The position numbers and the translations under genes are program-made. This document shows, in pieces, positions 19,231 through 27,396 of a DNA stretch of 64,000 bases (the stretch's first letter is position 1; every line of letters begins with the position of its first letter). The notes below the pieces were generated by a model, which did no database searches, was not told the DNA's origin, and saw nothing but the letters and a program-made list of their open reading frames with translations. Source of the DNA: an uncultured Oscillospiraceae bacterium (lineage in GTDB: Bacteria > Bacillota > Clostridia > Oscillospirales > Acutalibacteraceae); contig URQB01000005.1 of NCBI GenBank assembly GCA_900549825.1, positions 77,970 to 141,969 of the forward strand. Direction: 5' to 3'.

Positions 19231-19263
19231 TCAAAAAATCCTCCAGCAGAAAGAAATCTGCTG
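19231..19263 (-). terminator. Riboswitch-associated intrinsic terminator
   Basis: Minus-strand stem CAGCAGA / TCTGCTG (19263-19244, loop TTTCTT) is followed by GGAGGATTTTTTG. Its 5' arm shares the last two bases of the aptamer's closing helix, so ligand-stabilised P1 would compete with the terminator: an ON switch. Confidence 0.8.
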
Positions 19264-19347
19264 AAGGTCTTGCTCCCATTTTCATGGACCGCCGCCAGGC
19301 ACATATGCGCCGGGTGTTGACAAGCGATTGCCAAGCTACTCCCCTTC
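19263..19347 (-). promoter_or_regulatory. yybP-ykoY (Mn2+) riboswitch aptamer
   Basis: Read on the minus strand, the 85-nt element opens with GAAGGGGAGTAGC and closes with GCAAGACCTTC, the conserved ends of this class, and P1 pairs GAAGG with CCTTC. P2 is TTGGCAA-TCGC-TTGTCAA. A GC-rich arm (GGCGCATATGTGCC) and a small CCAT-GAAA-ATGG hairpin follow. It lies in the leader of the P-type ATPase gene, upstream of an intrinsic terminator. The family binds Mn2+ at its L1/L3 junction. Confidence 0.88.
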
Positions 19348-19495
19348 ACCGGCCCTGCCGGAACAGTGATTCTTTATGATGAAACGAGAGTGACGCAGCA
19401 GGTAACGATGCCGGCCCGGAGCGCAGCGGACCCAGTTAAGAAGATTCCGTTGCTTCCAAGCGGCAGGCGGCTACCGGCTGTTCTCTATTGTCTTA

Positions 19496-19523
19496 ATCAT
19501 ACCATGATTTTCCGCAAAGTCAA
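19496..19523 (-). promoter_or_regulatory. Promoter of the riboswitch-ATPase transcript
   Basis: Minus strand: TTGACT (19523-19518), 16-nt spacer, TATGAT (19501-19496). This gives a leader of roughly 340 nt. About 140 nt between the start point and the aptamer are GC-rich and structured, but no second known element was recognised. Confidence 0.72.
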
Positions 19524-19670
19524 TTGACTCATTCAAAATTAAAAAATCATTCATACTCTATTCATAAAAAATTCAGAGCCGTGACAATCCGATTCTTCCT
19601 CTGTATTTGTATGTATAAAAATGTCGTTCAGAACAAAAAGAAGATGAATCGGAAAAATAAATCGTATAAA

Positions 19671-19699
19671 TTGACTTTTCCATACATTGATGTTATACT
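19671..19699 (+). promoter_or_regulatory. Promoter of lipoprotein gene 19750
   Basis: TTGACT (19671-19676), 17-nt spacer, TATACT (19694-19699), 50 nt ahead of the start codon. Confidence 0.8.
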
Positions 19700-19749
19700 G
19701 AAAGAAACATACGACATTTTTCAAACAAATATGACTGGAGGCCCTATTT

Positions 19750-20412
19750 ATGAAACGAATCATCTGCCTGATCCTGGTATGTCTGATTGTGCTCTGCGCC
19801 CTTGCAGCCTGCAAAAAGAAGGGGCCTACCATTATGGGGAACGACGGCGCGACCTATGAGCAAGTGGTCGACAAGGACGGAAACCCGGTTACGGACACTG
19901 ACGGGAACCCGGTCGTCATCGCCCCGAAGGCTACCGATGAATCCGGCAACGAAAAAGAGGGCGCGACGCAGAGCCTGACCATCCCTTACCTTGCATCCTC
20001 CGGCAAGACGATCGAGGCTGCCGGCTATCGCATGGAGATCCCCAAGGATTGGGAGATGAAAAACAGCGCAGCCGACCCGCTGCTCGAAAACAAGGAGGAA
20101 ACGCTCCAAATCTCCATCATGGATAAGAGCGCCGTTACCAGCAACCGCAAGGAATATGCCGAAACCGCCCGAAACAGCCTGGTGCAGGCCGGGAATACAC
20201 CCGGTGAGATTACCGAGACCACTATTGCCGGGAATCCGGCCAGCAAATTCACGTCCTCTGTCAAGACGGAAGACGATACGACGCTTGCCTCTGTCTTCTA
20301 TATCGTGGAAAGCAAGGGTAAAATATTTGTGCTCTCCGGCACGGCCAAAAGTGAAGAAAATTTTAAAACAGCGGATTTTGATGCGATCTTCAACAGCATC
20401 CAATTCAAATAA
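19750..20412 (+). CDS. Lipoprotein, PsbP/DUF1795-like fold suspected
   Basis: A 220-aa surface lipoprotein with signal peptide and lipobox LAAC (acylated Cys21), then a charged linker containing a near-repeat (DKDGNPV, DTDGNPV). From about residue 75 a compact domain follows with GYRMEIPKDW, SIMDKSAVTSN, ASVFYIVESKGKIFVLSGTA and a terminal F..I.NSIQFK. This layout (sheet, Trp/Lys loop, C-terminal helix ending in IxF) resembles PsbP-like lipoproteins; that is inference. It is related to the next gene, with the same C-terminal signature. GGAGG lies about 9 nt before ATG. The function is unknown. Confidence 0.75.
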   Translation: MKRIICLILVCLIVLCALAACKKKGPTIMGNDGATYEQVVDKDGNPVTDTDGNPVVIAPKATDESGNEKEGATQSLTIPYLASSGKTIEAAGYRMEIPKDWEMKNSAADPLLENKEETLQISIMDKSAVTSNRKEYAETARNSLVQAGNTPGEITETTIAGNPASKFTSSVKTEDDTTLASVFYIVESKGKIFVLSGTAKSEENFKTADFDAIFNSIQFK

Positions 20413-20484
20413 TAAGCTGGAATCACCTCTTCCGATGCGCGCCACAAAATGAACCGTTTTGCAACGCGCCCTGAAAAAGCACTT

Positions 20485-20512
20485 GCGGGCCCTACGCTAC
20501 GGCCCGCATTTT
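20485..20512 (+). terminator. Terminator between the two related lipoprotein genes
   Basis: Stem GCGGGCC / GGCCCGC with a 9-nt loop, then ATTTTG. It is moderate in strength. Confidence 0.65.
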
Positions 20513-20598
20513 GCACCTCTGCAACAGGCTCTTTGCACAACAGTGTATTACAACTTGTGGCTGCGCTGTCCGCCATACTATACACCATGGCAAAATTG

Positions 20599-20607
20599 TG
20601 GTATAAT
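20599..20607 (+). promoter_or_regulatory. Extended -10 promoter of lipoprotein gene 20642
   Basis: TGGTATAAT at 20599-20607 is a full extended -10. The matching -35 region (TATACA at 20579) is poor, as is common for extended -10 promoters. Confidence 0.65.
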
Positions 20608-20641
20608 CAAGGCAGTTGATAGAGGGAAGGGGTGTTTCATT

Positions 20642-21184
20642 ATGAGGCGAAACCTTTGTTTCCTGCTGGCCGTCTTCACTCTGACCGGCCTGCTGACAGC
20701 TTGCTCCAGAGAGGAAAAGGAGCCGCAAAACACACCGTCTGCCGATTCTGTTACTGCAGAGGTGAAAACCACCGCCGCAGAGCTCATGAGCGGGGAATAT
20801 TTTGCAATCGAAAAGGCCTCCGGCTGGGAGGGCGGCAACAGCCAAAACGCCGTAAAGCACAACGGCTCGACTGCGCAGATGGATATCATCACCCTTGGCA
20901 GCCTGGAGCCTGATCCGGTCTCCTATCTGCAAAAATTTCACGATACCTACCGGGATGGGGGGCTCGGCCAAAAGCTTTCCGATGTGGAAACCGTTTCCAT
21001 CCGGGGAATCGGCGCTGCTTATTTCCAGTTTGAAGATACCGTCGCCAAAGAAGGGACTGTGAAAGCCTTCTATTGCTTGAATCAAAAGGGGAAGACCTAT
21101 CTTATCACCTGCTGGGCGATCGGCTGGGAGGATTTCAAGGAGGCGGATTTTCCTGCCCTGATCGAGCAGATCCAATTTAAATAA
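20642..21184 (+). CDS. Lipoprotein related to 19750-20412
   Basis: A 180-aa lipoprotein with signal peptide, lipobox LTAC (Cys21) and an acidic linker. The domain parallels the preceding lipoprotein: FAIEKASGW at the position of YRMEIPKDW, MDIITLG at the position of LQISIMD, and the ending F..ADFPALIEQIQFK versus F..ADFDAIFNSIQFK. It carries its own extended -10 promoter and starts at ATG 20642; the longer frame upstream runs through the intergenic terminator. The two genes look like an old duplication that diverged strongly. The function is unknown. Confidence 0.75.
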   Translation: MRRNLCFLLAVFTLTGLLTACSREEKEPQNTPSADSVTAEVKTTAAELMSGEYFAIEKASGWEGGNSQNAVKHNGSTAQMDIITLGSLEPDPVSYLQKFHDTYRDGGLGQKLSDVETVSIRGIGAAYFQFEDTVAKEGTVKAFYCLNQKGKTYLITCWAIGWEDFKEADFPALIEQIQFK

Positions 21185-21211
21185 GGCTTTCCCCATGTTA
21201 CGATACAGATC

Positions 21212-21265
21212 AACAGCCTGCTTTTGGCGCGGGAGCCTGTGCGCCGAAAAGCAGGCTGTTTTTTC
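21212..21265 (+). terminator. Terminator after lipoprotein gene 20642
   Basis: A long stem (AACAGCCTGCTTTT plus GGCGC, paired with GCGCC and AAAAGCAGGCTGTT, one bulged G) is followed by TTTTTTC. Confidence 0.9.
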
Positions 21266-21289
21266 ATCAGTTTGGAAAGGCAGGCACAT

Positions 21290-22111
21290 ATGATGAGCAT
21301 TTTTCCGATTTCTGATCCTGCGCGAATCGAGGCCCTGTTTACAGGCTGGTCGGAAACTTTCATATGGTCTTTCCTGCAGGGCTGTATGGGCTCGGCTTGG
21401 GCAGATCATCCCCGCATTCCGATTTCAGCGAAAATCATGGTGGGCGATTTCTGCCTGTTTGCAGGGGCGCCAAATGCGAAGCTGATTCTTCACAGGCCAG
21501 AGGGCCGGGAAGATGATTTTTTCATCCTCGTGCCGCGAAACGAAGCGTGGTGCCAGGAGATCGAGCGGACACTCGGCGGGCAAGCGCAGCGGATCACACG
21601 TTACGCAACCCAAAAAGAGCCAAGCCTGTTTCGCCGCGGGGAGCTGGAGCGACTCGCCATTTTGTCTGATCCCAGCTTTCAGCTGAGGAGAATCGACGAG
21701 CAGCTTTTCAACCTGCTCCGAGGGGCCGAATGGTCGCACGACCTCTGCTCTCAGTTTATGGATTATTCCGATTATGAGCGGCGCGGGGCAGGCATAGCCG
21801 CTGTGTTTCAGGGAGAACCGGTATCCGGCGCCTCCTCCTACACCGTTTACCGGGGCGGCATCGAGATTGAAATCGATACGCGGGCAGATTTCCGCAGGCG
21901 GGGCCTTGCCACGGCATGCGGGGCCAGGCTGATCCTGGATTGCCTGGATCGCGGCCTGTATCCGAGCTGGGATGCACACAGCCGCGCTTCCCTCGCCCTC
22001 GCGGAGAAGCTGGGCTATCTGCTCGACAGGCCTTATCCTGCATATGAATGGAAACCCGCGTGTCAGCCGCAAGAGAAAACGCATATATTTTCCAGTGCAT
22101 CCTGTGAGTGA
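21290..22111 (+). CDS. GNAT-family N-acetyltransferase
   Basis: A 273-aa enzyme of the two-domain acetyltransferase type (ZmaR-like, GNAT_acetyltran_2). The N-terminal half has a degenerate fold. The C-terminal half has the acetyl-CoA motif A: IDTRADFRRRGLATACG (R/Q-x-x-G-x-A), followed by PSWDAHSRASLALAEKLGY, where Asn/Asp and Ser line the cofactor. It lacks a signal peptide and is cytoplasmic. GGAAAGG is about 9 nt before ATG 21290 (ATG 21293 is adjacent and also possible). The substrate is unknown; related proteins modify small amines or antibiotics. Confidence 0.8.
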   Translation: MMSIFPISDPARIEALFTGWSETFIWSFLQGCMGSAWADHPRIPISAKIMVGDFCLFAGAPNAKLILHRPEGREDDFFILVPRNEAWCQEIERTLGGQAQRITRYATQKEPSLFRRGELERLAILSDPSFQLRRIDEQLFNLLRGAEWSHDLCSQFMDYSDYERRGAGIAAVFQGEPVSGASSYTVYRGGIEIEIDTRADFRRRGLATACGARLILDCLDRGLYPSWDAHSRASLALAEKLGYLLDRPYPAYEWKPACQPQEKTHIFSSASCE

Positions 22112-22260
22112 GATGGTATAGAGCACCTGCTTTGGCCGCTCTCCAGCCTCCGGCTCTTCTGCCTGCGCAACGCAGGCATGCTCCCGCTCCTCACAATAAA
22201 GCCGGATCTTACAGATCGGGGCGAGGGCCTCAAACAGGAGACTCACCATGCAGAGAAGCA

Positions 22261-22434
22261 TCAGGAGAAGAAAAAAAGCCATTGATTGGCGGCCAAATGG
22301 AGATTCTTAATCATACCGTTGTTGCCCGCAATCAGGCCGATATTGCTGGAACCATGCAGGACGGAATACACACCGGAGATTTTATGGCCCTGACCGTCCT
22401 TGTCCAGCAGAGCATCACCGAACAAACAGCCTGG
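22261..22434 (-). pseudogene. Remnant of a GLUG-repeat surface protein
   Basis: On the minus strand, in a frame different from the dehydrogenase gene it overlaps by 20 nt, the sequence reads LLDKDGQGHKISGVYSV, then SSNIGLIAGNNGMIKNLHL, then a stop. This is the pattern of one GLUG motif (ISG-Y ... GL-G-N-G-IKNL). No start codon, ribosome site or second repeat remains. The following 22112-22260 shows no gene; a minus frame from 22282 with a hydrophobic start has no ribosome site and then runs antisense to the acetyltransferase. Confidence 0.6.
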
Positions 22435-23527
22435 TCAGCAACGCCCCCGCATCATTCGCTGTAAACCCGCCGGGAGAAACGCGGAAATTCTTGACATCCC
22501 CCCAGCGGGAGCAATATTGCCGCACCTGCTCCGGAGTCATATGCACGGCTGACGCATCCGTCAGCCGCTCCACGACGCCGCGCAGCGTTTCATCATCCGT
22601 GCCCAATACCTGATAGTATGCCTCCGCACGCTCCGGCTCAAACTCCTTACCGCGCTCGAGAAACGCCGGCAGAAAGGCCGTACAGGCGCGCCCGTGCGGA
22701 ATGCCGAAATCTTCCGTGAGCACATATCCGAGCGGATGGGGAAACGCCGTTCCGCAAGCGCTGAGCACGATGCCCGCATAGAGGGAGCCATAATAAAGCC
22801 GCTCGCGCATCTTCCGATCCGGCAGATGCGTATTTTTATCGAGCCAGACAAGGCCGTTCCAAAGCATTGGCAGCCCCTTCACCGCAAAGAGCCTCACCGG
22901 ATCGCTGAGATGTGGGCTGAACCAGCCCTCCGTCGCGTGGGCGAAGGCGTCAAGGGCGGTGGAAACCGTCACACGGAAGGGCGCGCTGTGCGTATAAGCC
23001 GGGTCCGCAAAGGCGATGCGTGCATAGCAATCCGCGCCGGAAATGCTCTTTTTGCGGCCACTCTCATCAATCGTCAGCACAGATACGGGCGACACCTCGC
23101 TGCCGGTCCCCGCCGTCGTACCGATGAGCGCCAAGGGCAGCGGCGGATTCGCGCCTTCCCTCTGAAAGATATCCATGGGGGAGAGCGCCTCGTTGGCCGC
23201 AAAAATCGCAGTTGCCTTGGCCGCGTCAAGCGGCGAACCGCCCCCGATTCCGATGATAAACTCCGCGCGGACGCGGCGCGCGACCACCCCCGCCTCATGG
23301 CAGGCGGAAACCAGCGGATTCGGGCCGATCCCGTCATAGACCGACCAGCCGATCTCCCACAGATCCAGCGCAGCCGTCACATCGGCCAGCGCGCCGCTGA
23401 GCTTTGCGGAGGAACCGCCTGTGACGATCAGGCAGCGTCTGCCAAGCGTGCGCAGCAGAGTGGAGTTGCGCGCAACGGCCCCCTCCCCGCTAACCACGTG
23501 CACAGGCATATGAAAATTAAAATCCAT
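22415..23527 (-). CDS. Iron-containing alcohol dehydrogenase
   Basis: A 370-aa group III NAD(P)-dependent alcohol dehydrogenase. The nucleotide-binding part has GGGSPLDAAKA and GTTAGTGSEVSP. The metal ligands are Asp in TALDAFAHA, His in FAHATE, His in FPHPLGY and His in GIPHGRA, all in normal order. ATG 23527 follows GGAGG by 7 nt; the in-frame extension to 23809 is not needed. It reduces an aldehyde or oxidises an alcohol in the cytoplasm; the substrate cannot be predicted. It is transcribed alone from a promoter near 23645. Confidence 0.93.
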   Translation of the reverse strand: MDFNFHMPVHVVSGEGAVARNSTLLRTLGRRCLIVTGGSSAKLSGALADVTAALDLWEIGWSVYDGIGPNPLVSACHEAGVVARRVRAEFIIGIGGGSPLDAAKATAIFAANEALSPMDIFQREGANPPLPLALIGTTAGTGSEVSPVSVLTIDESGRKKSISGADCYARIAFADPAYTHSAPFRVTVSTALDAFAHATEGWFSPHLSDPVRLFAVKGLPMLWNGLVWLDKNTHLPDRKMRERLYYGSLYAGIVLSACGTAFPHPLGYVLTEDFGIPHGRACTAFLPAFLERGKEFEPERAEAYYQVLGTDDETLRGVVERLTDASAVHMTPEQVRQYCSRWGDVKNFRVSPGGFTANDAGALLTRLFVR

Positions 23528-23641
23528 CTGAAACCCTCCATCTCCATCAGAGCCGCCTGAAGCTGCCCACAGCCCTGAACTCCATTGTCGTATTGAAAAA
23601 CTTTCCAGGTTGAGGAACCTCGAGTATAACCGTTTCTCTAT

Positions 23642-23669
23642 ATTATAGCACAAATTCATTATGCCGCAA
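23642..23669 (-). promoter_or_regulatory. Promoter of the Fe-alcohol dehydrogenase gene
   Basis: Minus strand TTGCGG (23669-23664), 16-nt spacer, TATAAT (23647-23642), about 115 nt before the start codon. Confidence 0.7.
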
Positions 23670-23816
23670 GGCATGGCCGGACCGTTCAATGAAAACGCGG
23701 GCGCTCCTGCTTTTGTTTGTTCATTTTTTATTACGAAGCGAGTAACAAAGCAGACCCTACGGCTGACTGCCCTGTCTGAGAGATCCCTGCTGTTCCAATG
23801 TTCAGCCATCTTGCGG

Positions 23817-25199
23817 CTATTTTTTATCCTGATACATCACGGTCGGATTGTTGTGCTTCTCCGTATCCGTATCGTTCCAGATCATGTCCGCAACAGGCGC
23901 CCATTTTTCTGCAAAGGGCTTCGTCTTGGCGATCAGGTCGTCTACGCTCTCAGGCGCAAGCATTTCGGTGGAATGCGCGCCGGAACGCTCCACTGCTTCT
24001 TTGATCTTTTCCGGGTTGTCGAGCACCGGGCAGGGGCGAAGGTGGTTTTCATTCCACGGCTGGCCCTTGTAATATTCCATAAACAGAGGGGACTGCAGCG
24101 CCTCGATCAGGGAACAATCCTTGATGTTGACATTGGAATAGTGGACGAATGCGCAGGGCTCCACATCGCCGTTGGCATTGATGTGCAGGTAATGGCGGCC
24201 GCCTGCGATGCAGCCCTGGACATACTCGCCGTCGTTCCAGAAGTCGAGCGCGAAGATCGGCTGCTCCTTGCGGGCCTGGCGGATCAGCTCATAAGCCCTC
24301 TTGCGTTGATCCGCATTGGCGATGAGATCTACCACAGCATCCTTACCGACGGGCATATAGGTGAAATACCAGGCAAAGAGAGCGCCCTTATCGATCAGGA
24401 ATTCAAAATATTCCCTGGAGCAGACCTCTTCCACGTTTTTGGAATGATAGCATGCGGAATAGCCGAACGGAAGGCCCGCAGCCTTCATCTTGTCCATCGC
24501 GGCGAGGACCTGATGGTAAGTCCCTTCCCCGCGACGCATATCGGTCGCATCTTCATAGCCCTCGATGCTGAAGGCCAGCGCAAAGTTGCCCACGCGCTTG
24601 ATTTCCTTGACGAAATCGTCGTCGACGAGCGTGCCGTTGGTGAAGGCGAAGAATGCGCAGTCCGGGTTTTCCTCACACAGGCGGATAATATCCTTTTTGC
24701 ATACCAGGGGCTCGCCGCCGGAGAAAATATACATAAAGGTGCCGACCGCCTTACCCTCCTTGACCACGCGGGAGAGCGTTTCAAAGCCGAGCGTGGAATT
24801 TTTGCCGTACTCCGCGGCCCAGCAGCCTTTGCAGTGCAGGTTGCAGGCGGCGGTGGGATCGATCAGGATCGCCCATGGGATATTGCAGTGGTATTTTTCA
24901 ATCGCCTGCGTACGCAGCGAATAGCTGTTGAGCGCAATATTCATGAAAACGGGCACGAATTTGTCGAGCACGCCGGGGTCCACGTCAAAAAGAATCCGCT
25001 TGATAAAACGCGTCCAGTTGTTATCTGGGTCGTTGAGTACCTTGTGCAGGTTCTCATATGTAACGCGGTTGACCTTTTTGATATCGGCTTTTTCGACCAG
25101 GTTCAGGAGATTCATCAGATTTTTGTCCGGGTCCTTCCGGGCATAATTGAGTGCTTTCCGGATGGCAAACGAGGACACCGTCTCCTTGATGGACTTCAT
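23817..25199 (-). CDS. Radical SAM protein with SPASM-like C-terminal cluster region
   Basis: A 460-aa protein. The radical SAM cluster motif CNLHCKGC places cysteines at 119, 123 and 126. GGEPLV follows (the SAM-binding GGE), and further blocks are FAFTNGTLV and FALAFSIEGYEDATD. Near the C-terminus C-x(16)-C-type cysteines (GCIAGGRHYLHINANGDVEPCAF, LRPCPVL) suggest an auxiliary 4Fe-4S cluster. About 110 residues precede the radical domain. It has a perfect promoter and AGGAGGAG ribosome site and is monocistronic. It is probably cytoplasmic; substrate and product are unknown. Confidence 0.88.
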   Translation of the reverse strand: MKSIKETVSSFAIRKALNYARKDPDKNLMNLLNLVEKADIKKVNRVTYENLHKVLNDPDNNWTRFIKRILFDVDPGVLDKFVPVFMNIALNSYSLRTQAIEKYHCNIPWAILIDPTAACNLHCKGCWAAEYGKNSTLGFETLSRVVKEGKAVGTFMYIFSGGEPLVCKKDIIRLCEENPDCAFFAFTNGTLVDDDFVKEIKRVGNFALAFSIEGYEDATDMRRGEGTYHQVLAAMDKMKAAGLPFGYSACYHSKNVEEVCSREYFEFLIDKGALFAWYFTYMPVGKDAVVDLIANADQRKRAYELIRQARKEQPIFALDFWNDGEYVQGCIAGGRHYLHINANGDVEPCAFVHYSNVNIKDCSLIEALQSPLFMEYYKGQPWNENHLRPCPVLDNPEKIKEAVERSGAHSTEMLAPESVDDLIAKTKPFAEKWAPVADMIWNDTDTEKHNNPTVMYQDKK

Positions 25200-25253
25200 C
25201 TATTAACTCCTCCTACTAAAAACACACACATTCTTATTTTTCGTGTATAGTCC

Positions 25254-25282
25254 AGTATACTTGATTTATTTGGAAGTGTCAA
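25254..25282 (-). promoter_or_regulatory. Promoter of the radical SAM gene
   Basis: Minus strand TTGACA (25282-25277), 17-nt spacer, TATACT (25259-25254). The rest of 25283-25416 holds nothing recognisable. Confidence 0.88.
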
Positions 25283-25416
25283 TTGGGGGCTTCTTAATTT
25301 TACATCCTATTCAAAATTGAAGGAGCCTTCAACGCGGAAAGGGTGATTCCTCATAAAAACCGCTTGCAAGGCCTGGACAGCCCGCATGCTGCGCCAATGT
25401 ATGCGTCATTTGCCGT

Positions 25417-27279
25417 TTATCCGGGCAGGAAGGAGCGGATGACGGCGGACAGCAGCCGCATCAAAACGGTGTAGAGGGCTGGCCGGATGATTTCTCCGGT
25501 TCCCGTATCGGGCGCCTCTTGTGTGCCGCCCACGATGCTTACGCCAAAGGTCCGGGTTTTGGGTAGGCAGACCGGGCCGCAATGACCATAGTCGATTATC
25601 ACGGGCGCATAGAGCCGCTTTACATTCGGGATCGTACCGGTCATCGGGATTTCCATGCTTTGGCCGGGCGCCAGGATTTGCTCCCGGCCAAAGGAGAAGC
25701 CGATCTGCGTCCCGCTGCAGACGATCCGCCGGATGCGCAGGCCGTACTCCTTGGAGAGATTGGTCACGATGAGGGCCGAATCCTCCGGAGTCAGATAACA
25801 GGAGCGGCTGCGGTTAAACTGGATGTGGAGATCGTCCGCCGTATTGTGGGAGATTTCGAATTGCGGATAGGCCGGGTCGGAGCGGACGTCCTCCAAATCA
25901 TCCGTGAGCAAAAGTTTCAAATACAGCGATTTGCTGTAATCATCCCAGTAGCTCATGCCGTGGAACTGCCCCTCGATGAACCAGGTGTTCTCCGGCAGAA
26001 AGGCGCAGGAAGCATCCACCTCCATGGAGGGGGAGATGTGGTTGTGGATGGGGTCGGCGCAGACAGTCCCCTTCGGCTGATTATTGTTTGGAAACCGCTC
26101 TCCGATTTTGGCACAGTACGCGCCGGAGGTATACTGCGTGTCGATGATAAAATCGGAATTGTTCTGACAGCCCGTAGCCAGGCCGTTTCCCGTGCTCGAC
26201 ATGATGGAAACGCTGATCCCGTATTCATCGCGGGCGCGGCGCAGCCCCTCACCCATATGGGTCATGACGTTGAAATGGGATTCGTCCAGCTTCTCGATCA
26301 GCGCGGCGTTTTCCTCCGGGTTAAGGTAGCGGTCGCGCAGCACACGGTAGTCCGCTTCGGGCAGCAGGTCCCATACGCTGCCGCAGTAGCGCAGAATCGG
26401 CCAGAGCCCATCCCAGATGAGCGCCCGCGCCGGTTCGTCCAGCATATCGAGGGGGATGAGATCAAAGAGCCAGTCAAAGTCGTTTTCCATCACGAAGCCG
26501 GCCTGGATCATTTGCATGAGCGTATGTTCATCAAAGGAAATCCCCTCATTATAAAGCAGGTCCGCGACGATGGAGGAGCCGCACAGGGCGGGGACGTTCA
26601 GTACGGCGTTGTTGACATCTTGCTTACAGCCGTAATAAAAGAGATAGAAGCCCACGAGCTGCCCGCCGTGGCTAATGCTGTGCAGGTTGACCCTGCGGTG
26701 GCCGGTGAGCGCTTTTACCTGCTGGATAAAATCGTCGAGCCGCTTTGCGGCGTCGACCTGCCCCAGCCGCCAGTCGACGGTGAAGGTGAATACGTGGTCT
26801 TCCCCCACAAGATCCGCAATCGTCTGACTGATCTGCGCCTCCGCGATATACTGCTCCTGCCCGCGCGCCTTCAGGGTGCTCATACGGGCGTCTTCGGCGC
26901 GATCGGGGTAGACGGAGACCGGGTAGACGGAACTGCCATCCGGATTCATACGCAGCGTTTCAAAACGCTCGGCACAGGCTTTGCTGAGCCCTTTTACAAG
27001 AGTGTCCCAATCTCCGGCAAAGGCTTTCCCGATTCCTCCGGCAATCTGCGGCGCATATTGGAACAGGACAGGGAGCGTGTTTTCCGCCGTCAGATTCCAG
27101 ATTTGCTCCTCCTGCGGCGTACCATAATGGAGATAGAGCGACGACGACGTGTAGCCGGGGACGACGATGACGGGGTCGTTCCCGCAGATGCAATCGTCCG
27201 CAGCAAACACCGGGGCGGGGGCGGCAGTCAGTAGTATCCATATCGTCAGCACCATGCAGATACCCTTTTTTGCTTTCAT
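25417..27279 (-). CDS. Secreted alpha/beta-hydrolase (lipase/LCAT-like)
   Basis: A 620-aa exported protein. The signal peptide (residues 1-26, ending PVFA) is followed by VIVVPGYTSSSLYLHYG, the oxyanion strand of lipases. The nucleophile elbow is HSISHGG (Ser203); the first Gly of G-x-S-x-G is replaced by Ser. HNHISPSMEVDAS and FIEGQFHGM near residue 450 carry candidate catalytic Asp and His. The C-terminal 150 residues look like a beta-rich accessory domain. ATG 27279 follows AAGGAGAG by 7 nt. It lies 117 nt after the GH13 gene on the same strand. A distant paralogue is at 58147-60156, sharing GEDHV-FTF, VNL--S-GG and GSSIV-DLL. Confidence 0.78.
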   Translation of the reverse strand: MKAKKGICMVLTIWILLTAAPAPVFAADDCICGNDPVIVVPGYTSSSLYLHYGTPQEEQIWNLTAENTLPVLFQYAPQIAGGIGKAFAGDWDTLVKGLSKACAERFETLRMNPDGSSVYPVSVYPDRAEDARMSTLKARGQEQYIAEAQISQTIADLVGEDHVFTFTVDWRLGQVDAAKRLDDFIQQVKALTGHRRVNLHSISHGGQLVGFYLFYYGCKQDVNNAVLNVPALCGSSIVADLLYNEGISFDEHTLMQMIQAGFVMENDFDWLFDLIPLDMLDEPARALIWDGLWPILRYCGSVWDLLPEADYRVLRDRYLNPEENAALIEKLDESHFNVMTHMGEGLRRARDEYGISVSIMSSTGNGLATGCQNNSDFIIDTQYTSGAYCAKIGERFPNNNQPKGTVCADPIHNHISPSMEVDASCAFLPENTWFIEGQFHGMSYWDDYSKSLYLKLLLTDDLEDVRSDPAYPQFEISHNTADDLHIQFNRSRSCYLTPEDSALIVTNLSKEYGLRIRRIVCSGTQIGFSFGREQILAPGQSMEIPMTGTIPNVKRLYAPVIIDYGHCGPVCLPKTRTFGVSIVGGTQEAPDTGTGEIIRPALYTVLMRLLSAVIRSFLPG

Positions 27280-27324
27280 AGTATGCTCTCCTTTTCTCAA
27301 TTTGAAAAAGCCTCTCTTCGGCCT

Positions 27325-27385
27325 GCAGAAGCAAAGCGCACCCCGACCCGGAGCTGATCGGGTGATCAGCCGGCTGGAGGTGCGC
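27325..27385 (-). terminator. Hairpin between GH13 and hydrolase genes
   Basis: Minus-strand arms GCGCACC (27385-27379) and GGTGCGC (27342-27336) close a 50-nt hairpin with an inner GATC palindrome, followed by TTTGCTTC. It is a probable partial terminator after the GH13 gene. Confidence 0.5.
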
Positions 27386-27396
27386 GTGATGAATGA

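Noticed and set aside
21425..22282. Minus-strand membrane protein frame with hydrophobic start
   Set aside because: No ribosome site, mostly antisense to the acetyltransferase, and no recognisable family.
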